A stretch of 64,000 nucleotides of DNA, from positions 558,001-622,000 of the forward strand of contig CAWGOT010000010.1 of assembly GCA_963824275.1 (NCBI GenBank), in the 5' to 3' direction. Within the stretch, counting starts at the first letter, position 1. The number at the start of each line of letters is the position of its first letter. The notes under the pieces are model-generated. The model had not been told where the DNA came from and did no database searches. It saw only the letters and a program-made list of their open reading frames with translations. The DNA is from JANXQG01 sp963824275. Lineage in GTDB: Bacteria; Planctomycetota; Planctomycetia; Pirellulales; Thermoguttaceae. Shown here one piece after another: positions 19,680 through 27,296 of the stretch. The position numbers and the translations under genes were made by a program.

Positions 19680-20055
19680 GATCCCGATCCAGTACGTCGA
19701 TGGACCGCCGAGCGCTGCGCAGCCGGCCACCGACGCCAGCGGCGCGACGCAAGTCAGCCTGACCGATTACAACGCGCGAAATGAGGCATACCAGACCATT
19801 GATCCGGCCGGCAACGTCACGCTGACCACCTGCGACGATGAGGGCCGCACGATCGAGACGATCCAGAACTACAGCAGCACGATTTCCGCGGCCACGAACA
19901 TCACCACGGACTCCGCCTTCAATGCCAATTCGGCGCTGCTCAGCGCCACGAGCGTGACCACCGAAAACGCCACCTGTACGGGCACGCAGACACAGATTAC
20001 CGCCTACATGTACGGCACCGCCACGGACGATTCGAGCCCTTTGATTTACCGCGAC
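19680..20055 (+). pseudogene. RHS/YD-repeat protein fragment
   Basis: About 120 residues of RHS-type sequence without a plausible start or end. The stretch YNARNEAYQTIDPAGNV followed by DDEGRTIETIQNY is a YD-repeat pattern (DxxG-x-tx..yD..Gr). The end (TAYMYGTATDDSSPLIYRDD) is also typical of RHS shell proteins. Full RHS proteins are thousands of residues long, so this is a remnant. It lies 1.2 kb upstream of an Imm1-type immunity gene, as expected from a broken polymorphic-toxin locus. Confidence 0.65.
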
Positions 20056-20162
20056 GACCGCCGTGCCGCGCGACGAGTCATGCAGCGCTGCCAAAACCGG
20101 CAGATGCAGCCACACGGCTGGGAGCGATCCTGGCCCGCGATTTGCGCAGGTTTGCGAAAAGG

Positions 20163-20191
20163 TTGACTGCGCCGCAGCGCTCGTGTATGAT
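20163..20191 (+). promoter_or_regulatory. Sigma-70-type promoter of HEPN module A
   Basis: TTGACT (20163-20168), a 17-base spacer, and TATGAT (20186-20191), 29 bases before the ATG at 20220. A ribosome-binding site GAGGAG (20208-20213) follows. This is close to consensus for this genome. Confidence 0.7.
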
Positions 20192-20219
20192 CTGTAGGAT
20201 CGAGATTGAGGAGAAAATC

Positions 20220-20561
20220 ATGACCACGCGCTCGGCCGATTCAGTCTCGCCTTCGATTCCGCTTGGAATTCCCTCGGCGGACGCCCTACCCGCGGAAGTT
20301 CTCGAAACCGCTGCACGCCTGGGAGTCGCGCAGCATCTGCAAAAAGTGATCAATCTCACGCGGGAAATTTACGGCGGCTTCAGCGACGTTTCGATTTCGA
20401 TCGATCCGGAGGCCGGCGACACCCACATTATATTTCATGCCCCGGTCGATTGCTCGATCGATGAGGCCCTCGCTATGGACGAGAGCTGGGATCGCCGCAT
20501 CTTGGAGATTATTCCGCGCTCGCCGCAGGTTTTTCTGGCTTTCGCGGATATCAAATCATGA
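20220..20561 (+). CDS. Small partner protein of HEPN module A (candidate antitoxin)
   Basis: A 113-residue acidic protein of unrecognised family. By eye its C-terminal two thirds aligns with the product at 26565-26849. Shared points are INLTREIY / VSVTQEIF, DPEAGDTHIIF / DPEDPDCSFVV, a W-x-x-R-I core (DESWDRRILEI / RLDWHARIGSI) and a hydrophobic end. It has a good Shine-Dalgarno sequence (GAGGAG) and its own promoter. It overlaps the HEPN gene by four bases (ATGA), so the two are translationally coupled. No nucleotidyltransferase GS...DxD signature is visible, so it is not a normal MNT antitoxin. An antitoxin role is inferred only from gene order. Confidence 0.85.
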   Translation: MTTRSADSVSPSIPLGIPSADALPAEVLETAARLGVAQHLQKVINLTREIYGGFSDVSISIDPEAGDTHIIFHAPVDCSIDEALAMDESWDRRILEIIPRSPQVFLAFADIKS

Positions 20562-20992
20562 CGGGCTGCGGTTTCGTAGCGTGTGCCGAACGCTTGTCCC
20601 AAAGCCCCGACGAGGCCGACTTGCGAAGTGCGGTCAGCAGAGCCTATTACGGCGCGTTCCACCAGGTGCGGGCGTTGCTTTCTGAATGTGGCGTTCAGAT
20701 GCCGAAGACCGAACAGGTGCATGTCAAAATGGAGTTCTGCCTTCGCGGCTGTGGCGATCCGATTGCCGCGCACGCGGGACAACAACTGGAACGATTGAGG
20801 GCAAGACGAAAGGCAGCCGATTACGATCTCGCCGACACGCGCTATATTACGGCTTCTGCTGTCCAATCCGAGATTAGGCGAGCGCACGACATACTTGAAA
20901 CGATTGAGAATCGTCTCTCCGATTCGACAAGCGGCTTCCGCACCAAGGTCCGCGCCCACGCGAAACTGCTTGGCCTGGCGATTTTCGATTGA
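20558..20992 (+). CDS. HEPN-domain protein (UPF0332-like), module A (candidate RNase toxin)
   Basis: A 144-residue all-helical HEPN protein. Residues 22-40 contain LRSAVSRAYYGAFH, giving the R-x6-H motif (Arg28, His35) that forms the RNase active site in HEPN toxins. The rest (VKMEFCLRGCG, RRKAADYDLADTRYIT, EIRRAHDILETIENRL) is typical of the UPF0332 branch, including the RxxADYD segment. It starts inside the stop codon of the upstream small gene. HEPN proteins of this form serve as toxins in toxin-antitoxin and abortive-infection systems. That role here is inference. Confidence 0.88.
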   Translation: MTGCGFVACAERLSQSPDEADLRSAVSRAYYGAFHQVRALLSECGVQMPKTEQVHVKMEFCLRGCGDPIAAHAGQQLERLRARRKAADYDLADTRYITASAVQSEIRRAHDILETIENRLSDSTSGFRTKVRAHAKLLGLAIFD

Positions 20993-21281
20993 CGCACGTG
21001 AGGATGCTCGCGGCATCCCTCCTGGGAGCGACGAGCCTCGCCGGTAGCGACGTTGGGTCGCCACAGATCGGTCACGTTTCTATTGACAATTGACGGTGCG
21101 ACCCCAATCCTCCCCCTCATTGCAAGACGCCTGCCGATGGCTCCCGCGGTCCGCCCCTGGTAGAATCGACTGGTATGACGCCCTACGTCAATCTGGTTGC
21201 GAGGTCGCGCGAGCGTTGGCAATGGGCGAGAAACGTGTCGTCCCCATGAACAGCCGCTGGCTGCTGAAGGAGGTGCCTGCA

Positions 21282-21689
21282 ATGCTTGTAAGGCGAATGG
21301 TGGCAGAGGTCTTTGATGATGGTTCGCGTTATCGCGTCGAAACGCTACCTAATCCCGATTGGCCGTCCATCGAGGAAGCGATCCGCAGGCTGCACGTATT
21401 CCATCATCCGTCAGTCTACCTTTATCTCAGGGAGTACGAAGACGGCGAAGACTACATGGCCATCACGGGAGGCAGCGGCGCCTATTGGCTCGCTGTGACC
21501 ACAGGACCCCATGACCAGCGGCGGCTATTCAATCCGAACCGGGGCAGTCACGAGGTGCCGCTGCAGACCAGCGACCAGGGTTTTTCCCAACCGGAGTTCC
21601 ATACGACGGATCGTATCGACGACGTGCTTGCAGCCGCCAGATTCTTCTGCCAGAACGCCGATTGTGATCCGAACTTAGACTGGGAGTAG
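21282..21689 (+). CDS. Imm1-family-like immunity protein
   Basis: A 135-residue protein matching the layout of Imm1 immunity proteins from polymorphic toxin systems. It has NPDWPSIEEAIRRLHVF near the start, then VYLYLREYEDGEDYMAI, GGSGAYWLAVT, RLFNPNR and VPLQTSDQGF. It ends with the helix DDVLAAARFFCQ and CDPNLDWE. The ATG at 21282 is preceded by AAGGAGG at eight bases, so I prefer it to the longer frame beginning at 21090. It probably neutralised a toxin carried by an RHS-type protein of which only the fragment at 19680-20055 remains nearby. The toxin itself is not in the window. Confidence 0.72.
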   Translation: MLVRRMVAEVFDDGSRYRVETLPNPDWPSIEEAIRRLHVFHHPSVYLYLREYEDGEDYMAITGGSGAYWLAVTTGPHDQRRLFNPNRGSHEVPLQTSDQGFSQPEFHTTDRIDDVLAAARFFCQNADCDPNLDWE

Positions 21690-22020
21690 AACGCCTGGCA
21701 ATGCCCATTCGCAGACCATTATTCGGCAATCGGCCCGCCGCGAGCCCCCGCTGCCGTTTTGGCCGTGGCTGCCGATTGCTCGCATGCCTTGGAGGGCGTA
21801 GACTGGATTCTGAAACGACGGGTAAACCGGTCACCCCGTTTCCCGCTGGAGGCTGCGGCGACGCGTGCGGAGTCCGTTAGGGGCGTCGACCAGACCCACA
21901 TTATTGGCTCTCACCCGGGGTCTTGTATCCTTGATGCCGGCGCTTTAGAATGCGGCTTGTGAGCGCCTCCGCCCCGATCGACCGCGGGCGGCCGCGACTC
22001 GCTTCCTCAAGGAGTTGGAC
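21690..22020. other. Intergenic region before the TPR gene
   Basis: No gene is seen. The right half (21917-21984) is homologous to the MITE-interrupted sequence at 18708-18903 and contains a promoter, listed separately. The left part has nothing recognisable. Confidence 0.6.
21923..21951 (+). promoter_or_regulatory. Sigma-70-type promoter of the TPR gene
   Basis: TTGTAT (21923-21928), a 17-base spacer, and TAGAAT (21946-21951), 69 bases before the ATG. The same region recurs at 18714-18738 plus 18867-18903, interrupted there by a MITE. Confidence 0.6.
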
Positions 22021-23929
22021 ATGCGTTGGATAACTCTTCTCTTGGCCCTCCTGCTCGCCCCTGGCTTCGAGTTGGCTGCCAAGGCCGGCGACCAGCAGAC
22101 GGGGGAAACCGCCCGCGCCGCTGAAAACGCGATGCGGGAGCGGCGGGACAATCAAAAAACGATCGCAGAGGAAACCGAGATCATCCGTCTGGATGGTGGG
22201 GAGGCTGAGGAAAGCTGCCGGACGGTGTGGTCCGCGGCCTCTCAAGGCGACCTGCCGCGAACGATCTCCGCCTTTGGAGAGTTCCAGGCGGCCTGCGCGA
22301 ACTGCACGACCGCCTATCTGCACCGCGCGCGATGCTATCAGGCGGACGGCGAGTGGGACAAGACCATCGCCGACTGCACGGCGATCCTCCGGATCGACCT
22401 GAGGAACGCCGCCGCCTATAGCATGCGCGGCGCTTGCCGCTGCTACAAGCGCGAGTACGACAAGGCGCTGGCCGACTGCAACCAGGCCCTGGCGATCGAT
22501 CCCAACTGCGCCGACGCTTACGTCAACCGAGGCGACATCGAGCTGCAAAAGCACGAACTCGACAAGGCGCTGGCCGACTGCGACAAAGGCCTGCGGCTCG
22601 ACCCCAAATTCGCCAAAGGCTACCTCGTACGCGGCCTCGTCTGGTCGGACAAGGGCGAGCTCGACAAGGCCCTCGGCGACTGGGAGGAAGCCCTCTCGCT
22701 CACGCCTGACGATTGGAAGCTCCTCAACAACGTCGGCGTCGGCTCTTGGCAAAAGGCCCAGGAGCAGGATCGGCTGGCGGCAAGGGCGGAAGCGGCGGGC
22801 GATCTGCAAGCGGCGAAGGCCAGCCGTAAGACGTCGACGGCGCTGAAAAACAAGGCCCGGGAGAAGTGGAACCGCGGCATCGCCATTCGCCCCACGGCGA
22901 CCGACATCCTCAGCAATCTGGGGTATGCCGACTCGGAGGCCAACGATCTCGGTTCCGCCGAGCGGCATTTGACCGAGGCCGTGCGGCTGCAGCCGGGCGC
23001 CGCGCGGCCCCACAACAATCTCGGCCGCGTCTTGTTGCGGAGGAGTAAGCAGTCCGAAGCGGACGCGCTCGCGGCGGAGGCCAAAGGCAAGACCGACCCG
23101 GCCGAGGCGGTCCGGGCAGGAATGCTCCGCGATGCGGCGAAGGCACAACGCGATGCCGCCGTCGCAGAATTCGAAGCGGCCATCGCGCTCAACGATCCCG
23201 CGCTGCCGGAAGCCGACATGAACCTGGCCGAGGTCTATCTCACCGAGCACGATCTCGACAAGGCCGAGACCCATTTTCGGGCCGCCCTGAAACTGCAATC
23301 GGACCGCGTCAAGGACCGTGACACAATCAACACTTTCAGCAACGCCCATGCGGGGTTGGCGAAGGTGGCCGTTGCCCGCGACGACAGGGACGAAGCGGTC
23401 GCCGATCTGCGGAAGGCCCTCGAGTTGAATCCGCAGAACGTCGCGGCGATGCAATTGCTGGCCACGGTGCGTTTTCAGCAGGGAGAGTATCGCGAGGGCG
23501 AGAAGTGTCTGGCGGGCCTGCTGGCCATGCTGCCGGCCGCGCAGCGGCGGCGGCGCCGCGGAGCAGTTCGGCAAGCAGTTCGAAACTGCCGGCAAGACCG
23601 ACGACGCGGTGCGGGCCTGGACCTATCTGGGTTGGACCTTCGCCACGGGTCCCGATTCCCGGCTGCTCGACGCCAAAGCGGCGCTCGACTTATCGCAGCG
23701 GGTAGTGGCGTTGACGAAGCGGCAGGATGCGCTGGCGCTCGACACGCAGGCCGCGGCCCAGGCCGCCAGCGGCCGTTACCACGAAGCGGTGCAAACTGCG
23801 CAGGCCGCGATCAAGCTGGCAGATACTCAGGGCAAGAGGCCTTTGGCCGCGGCCATTGCCCGGCGTTTGCAGTCGTACCAGGAGGAAAAACCGTACCGCT
23901 GCGATCCCGACGGCAGCGATAGGCCGTGA
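22021..23929 (+). CDS. Exported tetratricopeptide-repeat protein (one frameshift)
   Basis: A protein of about 636 residues with a signal peptide (MRWITLLLALLLAPGFELA) and many TPR units. Examples are CYQADGEWDKTIADCTAIL, CYKREYDKALADCNQALAI, ELQKHELDKALADCDKGLRL, WSDKGELDKALGDWEEALSL and YLTEHDLDKAETHFRAALKL. It probably scaffolds proteins in the periplasm, and no enzymatic part is seen. The reading changes frame at about 23545-23565 within a CGG/GCG run. From there EQFGKQFETAGKTDDAVRAW continues to the TGA at 23927. The ATG follows AAGGAG at seven bases and a TTGTAT/TAGAAT promoter. Confidence 0.88.
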
Positions 23930-24244
23930 GTGGCTTCCGCGTTGCCAGGACTCAGTAGCAGATTGGACAACTGCTTTCGATCGCTCTGCCCGCGATCGCT
24001 GCTGCGCGTCAGGCAGGCGGGCATTTGAGCTGGCCCAAGATCGCGGCGCTGGCCGTGTGGCTGCTTTCGGTCGGCACGCCACTGACGCACGCGGTGTGGA
24101 GCAGGAAAAGGTCGTCGGTCGCGGCCACTCTACCGTCCCAATGAGCCGAGCCGCCCGCTTGCCGCCCGCTTGTGTAGCCCGCGCTGACGATGGATAATTG
24201 AACATGGCCCGTCGCACGTGGCCTTGCGAGGAGCGGGCGGTGTG
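23930..24244. other. Intergenic region without recognisable content
   Basis: About 315 bases. I see no gene, terminator or strong repeat here. The antisense frames are unconvincing. Confidence 0.5.
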
Positions 24245-25009
24245 ATGGCAGAATTCGGTTGGCGTGGGAGGTTTCCTGTGCAAACGGAAAGCCCTTTTCA
24301 ATTCACCTTGACCCATCTGCTGGCGGTGACCGCGTACGTCGCTTTTGCCTTGGGCATGGGTCGCTGGAGCGGGTCGCCCGTGATTGTTGCGCATCTCTTG
24401 ATTCTGCTGCTGGGATGGGGCATGCGGCGTTTCGCTCATGGCCATCTTGGCGGTATAGTTCCTGCGCTGCTGGGCACGGACATCATGATCTGCGGCGGCC
24501 TCGATTGGGTGTACCAAGGCGGGAACGGCCGTGGTCTGCCTTCCCCCACGCTGTTTCTCAGTTTCGGGAGCCTATTGGTGATGATCGGTGTCGGTGTTTT
24601 CGCGTGGCGGGTGTCTCTGCGGCGCAGCGATTGGCGTTCTCAGGCCGGACTCGGCCTTTTCATGCTCGTAGTCCTCGTAGTGTGCTGGATTATTATTCTG
24701 CCACTGGGCAACGCAGCCGTTGCACGGCGGCAGGCCAGCGAGAATGCCGCAAACAACGCGGCCATGTCCAAGGCGATCGTGCAAATCGAGGCCGTCCGCA
24801 AGCGGCTGGGGCACGTGCCAAGCGAGTCCGAAGTGACCGACCTTCTTGAAGAACCATTGCCTGCCGTCCGTGGCGCAGGGCTTGAACTTCAGATCGAATA
24901 TCGGCGTACGAAGGTCGACGAATTCGAACTCACCTTTACCTACTGGGGCGACATTTACACGTACTGCAGTTCAACGCCGGGCAAGGGCTGGTATCGGAGA
25001 CCCTTCTGA
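24245..25009 (+). CDS. Membrane protein with planctomycete FTLTHLL motif
   Basis: A 254-residue protein. After a short leader it has FQFTLTHLLAVTAYVAFALG, a variant of the F-[ST]-L-R-x-LL membrane motif common in planctomycete proteins. About four transmembrane segments follow (IVAHLLILLLGWGM, LFLSFGSLLVMIGVGVFA, LFMLVVLVVCWIIILPLG). A soluble C-terminal domain of about 80 residues ends in YWGDIYTYCSSTPGKGWY. I do not recognise a specific family. I chose the ATG at 24245 because the nine residues before it look non-coding. The next gene follows 42 bases downstream in the same direction. Confidence 0.7.
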   Translation: MAEFGWRGRFPVQTESPFQFTLTHLLAVTAYVAFALGMGRWSGSPVIVAHLLILLLGWGMRRFAHGHLGGIVPALLGTDIMICGGLDWVYQGGNGRGLPSPTLFLSFGSLLVMIGVGVFAWRVSLRRSDWRSQAGLGLFMLVVLVVCWIIILPLGNAAVARRQASENAANNAAMSKAIVQIEAVRKRLGHVPSESEVTDLLEEPLPAVRGAGLELQIEYRRTKVDEFELTFTYWGDIYTYCSSTPGKGWYRRPF

Positions 25010-25051
25010 CGGCTCGCACGCGATGACTGCAAAGCTGAGGAGAACTCACCG

Positions 25052-25483
25052 ATGGCACGTTGGCTTGGGCAGTTGGCGGTATTGGCCGCCGCGTGGATGG
25101 TCGCGTTTCTGATCACGCCGTCGGGCGACCCGCTGACAATGCTCTTAAGTTTCGGTTCGGTGCTGGCCATTGCGGCCGTCTGCTACCTGATAGGGCGGGC
25201 CTCCGGACGTCGCGCTGTGTCGGGTGCGATCGGCGCCGCGGCCCCCGAACCGCTGCGCTCCCGCTGGCAGTTCACCCTCCGCGAACTCCTCTTGTTCATG
25301 CTCGCGTTTTGCCTTCTCATGGCACTCATCGTGAGTTCTCGGCCGCTGCATCCAACGCCGTTTTTCAACGCGTTCGTGGGCGAGAACATTGTGAAAGCCG
25401 CGTGCGACCGGCAGGGTCTGGAGTTTCATTTTCCGGGTGGACCCCAAAGCAGTTCTGGAGGGCCGGCGCAGCGCGAGACGTGA
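25052..25483 (+). CDS. Small membrane protein of unknown function
   Basis: A 143-residue protein with three transmembrane segments: LAVLAAAWMVAFLI, MLLSFGSVLAIAAVCYLI, and FTLRELLLFMLAFCLLMALIV, which carries the FTLREL motif. The tail is soluble (FVGENIVKAACDRQGLEFHF). AGGAG lies upstream of the ATG. The next gene starts one base after its stop. The junction could equally be a frameshift joining the two into one protein. Function unknown. Confidence 0.68.
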   Translation: MARWLGQLAVLAAAWMVAFLITPSGDPLTMLLSFGSVLAIAAVCYLIGRASGRRAVSGAIGAAAPEPLRSRWQFTLRELLLFMLAFCLLMALIVSSRPLHPTPFFNAFVGENIVKAACDRQGLEFHFPGGPQSSSGGPAQRET

Positions 25484-25484
25484 T

Positions 25485-25733
25485 ATGCGCTTTGAGATAA
25501 ACTCTCCACCCGCAAGCGAGTCCGGCCGGGTCGTTTCCGCGATGTCACAAGAAATCGAAAGTCTCCTTCAGGAGAATGGCTACCGCGTGAACGGAGAGTA
25601 TGGCCCAGGCCTCAAGGACTTCTCGATCGACTACGAACGGGGACCGACCGGGGGCACCGTGCGCGTCTCATCGGCGGCCGGCGACGGAAATACCTGGTCA
25701 TTGATCGTCAGTTTGGATGAGTTCAAGAACTGA
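25485..25733 (+). CDS. Small soluble hypothetical protein, or the C-terminus of the preceding gene
   Basis: An 82-residue sequence (MRFEINSPPASES, MSQEIESLLQENGYRVNGEY, WSLIVSLDEFKN). It has a beta-rich pattern with no motif I can name. It lacks a good Shine-Dalgarno sequence and begins right at the stop of the upstream membrane-protein gene. It may therefore be the C-terminal domain of that protein after an indel near 25440-25485. Its end overlaps the end of a convergent gene by 11 bases. Confidence 0.5.
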   Translation: MRFEINSPPASESGRVVSAMSQEIESLLQENGYRVNGEYGPGLKDFSIDYERGPTGGTVRVSSAAGDGNTWSLIVSLDEFKN

Positions 25734-25986
25734 GTGCGCGGATCGAGAACTGGAACCGCCAGCGAAAAAGCAGGGCGCCGATAAGCCAACGCAGAATGAC
25801 CAGAAATGCCGCGCCGACAACCGCCACGCCGATCAGCACCGTCCAGCCCTTATGGGAATTGAAGCCGAACCAGCGATATTGCTCCGACATCCACAGCAGC
25901 CCCTCTACAAGAAGCAAGCCCAAGATAATCCAGGCGGGTGTGGAGTAGAAGCGGCGGCGGGTGGGCTTGGAGTCGGTCATACCCAT
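25723..25986 (-). CDS. Small membrane protein, apparently C-terminally truncated
   Basis: An 87-residue protein with two transmembrane segments (AWIILGLLLVEGLLWM and LIGVAVVGAAFLVILRWLIGAL), ending in WRFQFSIRALSS. FQFSIR-x-L is the start of the planctomycete motif normally followed by a further transmembrane helix and a soluble part. Here translation stops within it, suggesting truncation or an indel. Starts at 25986 (MGMTDSK) or 25980 (MTDSK) are both possible. Function unknown. Confidence 0.6.
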   Translation of the reverse strand: MGMTDSKPTRRRFYSTPAWIILGLLLVEGLLWMSEQYRWFGFNSHKGWTVLIGVAVVGAAFLVILRWLIGALLFRWRFQFSIRALSS

Positions 25987-26141
25987 AGCATAGCAGAAGC
26001 ACAAGTGCCTTTGGAGTCCATCGACGGCCGCCAGCCTGTGCGGGGCCACGGCATACGGCAAGGCGGCAACCTCAGCTTGCCGGTGGGGTTGGCGGACCAG
26101 GATGGCACGGGGTGAGACTTTAACCACTAACTGCGGAGCAG

Positions 26142-26586
26142 TCAGCAACTGCGCAACGCACGCGTCTTCGCAACGCCGTCTCGGAGGGCGGCAACTACCG
26201 GCGGATTCGACCTGCAGGCGGCCGAGAATGATGCGAGTCTTTCTTGAATTTCCAGGGCTACTTCGATTTCAGCGCTGGCATAGGCGGGAGTCTCGAACCT
26301 TGTGTCCCCGAGTTGGTAATCGACCTTGATCCGTGCCGTATGAAGATCTTGAAGAAGGCGCACCGCTATGGTCGAGTCGACATGGTTTGCGCTTTCGAGA
26401 AACGCCGGCACCAAGACGTGTCCGTTCCCATTGCGCGGTGGAGCGGAGGCAAATTCATCGAGCACGCCCTTCGCCAAGTGAAATGCACCGTAATAGGCGC
26501 GGCTGACTGCGCTCCTGCGCTCCAGCGGCTCCTAAGTTCATCGCGGCAAGCTTGCCGGAAAGAGTTATGAATTCACCGGCTTGCAT
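26142..26586 (-). pseudogene. HEPN-domain protein, module B (5-base deletion at the active-site motif)
   Basis: The second copy of a HEPN/UPF0332-like protein. The N-terminal part (FITLSGKLAAMNLGAAGAQERS) is in one frame. The rest (SRAYYGAFHLAKGV, HTARIKVDYQLGDTRF, EIEVALEIQERLASF) is in another. The R-x6-H motif SRAYYGAFH is intact in the sequence. Just before it, CGCAGTCAGCCGC lacks about five bases compared with the RSAVSR codons of module A, which breaks the frame. The deletion lies between short AGT repeats. It could be a true mutation of a toxin or an assembly error. The start overlaps the end of the upstream small gene by about 20 bases. Confidence 0.75.
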
Positions 26587-26849
26587 GGTAGCGGAATGAT
26601 CGACAATCGGAGGTTGCCAAAGTAGCCGGGCGAAATGCTCCCTATGCGCGCATGCCAATCTAGCCGCTTCGCCAGGAGTTCCGCAGGTTCGCCTCGAACT
26701 TCGACGGTAATCACGACGAAACTACAGTCGGGATCCTCGGGATCCCGCATGACCTCGAAAACAGGGGCACAATCGAAGATTTCTTGCGTGACGGACACGA
26801 CTTCGGCAATGCTCCCATCGATCTCCGGGGAATGCTCGACGATCGCCAT
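26565..26849 (-). CDS. Small partner protein of HEPN module B (candidate antitoxin)
   Basis: A 94-residue protein similar by eye to the module A partner at 20220-20561. It has VVSVTQEIFDCAPVFEVM, DPEDPDCSFVVI, RLDWHARIGSISPGYFG and NLRLSIIPL. The ATG at 26849 follows GAGG at eight bases, and a near-consensus promoter lies 54 bases upstream. Its end overlaps the HEPN frame. The family is unknown to me. A role as HEPN partner rests on the conserved gene order. Confidence 0.82.
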   Translation of the reverse strand: MAIVEHSPEIDGSIAEVVSVTQEIFDCAPVFEVMRDPEDPDCSFVVITVEVRGEPAELLAKRLDWHARIGSISPGYFGNLRLSIIPLPCKPVNS

Positions 26850-26902
26850 ATCTTGGTCCTCTTGACTCAGCGCTAGGAAACAGCCACACGGCACGAGATG
26901 CT

Positions 26903-26931
26903 ATTATAGGCACGCCAAGCCGCCGTACCAA
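26903..26931 (-). promoter_or_regulatory. Near-consensus promoter of HEPN module B
   Basis: On the minus strand, TTGGTA (26931-26926), a 17-base spacer, and TATAAT (26908-26903), 54 bases upstream of the ATG at 26849. The -10 box is a perfect consensus. Confidence 0.72.
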
Positions 26932-27296
26932 TACATGGCTTCCGCAATGCATGGGGGCGCAGCGCGTTGTGGCAGGAGCCGCTAAATCCGAACAAGACCG
27001 ATTTCGGGCAAGTTTCGGCATGATTCAAACCACGGTATCACTTCCGCCGACCGAGATTCTGTAGGAACGCTCTCCGCGGCGTTCCAGCGCCAGCGGAACG
27101 CCATGACCCGCACGCGGGTGCCCCGCATTCCCTACAGTGTTGCACTAGCTGCCGGCAAATTAACCCCAAGTTTCGGCAAAAACCACCCGTTGGAAGGATC
27201 TTTGAGCAACTCTTTCCAAGACCGCCCCGGCAGGTTATGATTCAGGTCTGTAGCTAGGGCAAGATACGCCAATTTTCTGCAAGAGGAGTTCTCGAT
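26932..27296. other. Divergent intergenic region before the S46 peptidase
   Basis: About 365 bases with no gene. CGTTCCAGCGCCAGCGGAACG near 27080-27100 is a short inverted repeat. GAGGAG at 27282-27288 is the ribosome-binding site of the S46 gene. I see no clear promoter for it. Confidence 0.5.

Noticed and set aside
27080..27100. Terminator or operator at CGTTCC...GGAACG
   Set aside because: The stem is short and interrupted and no T run follows. I mention it only in the intergenic entry.
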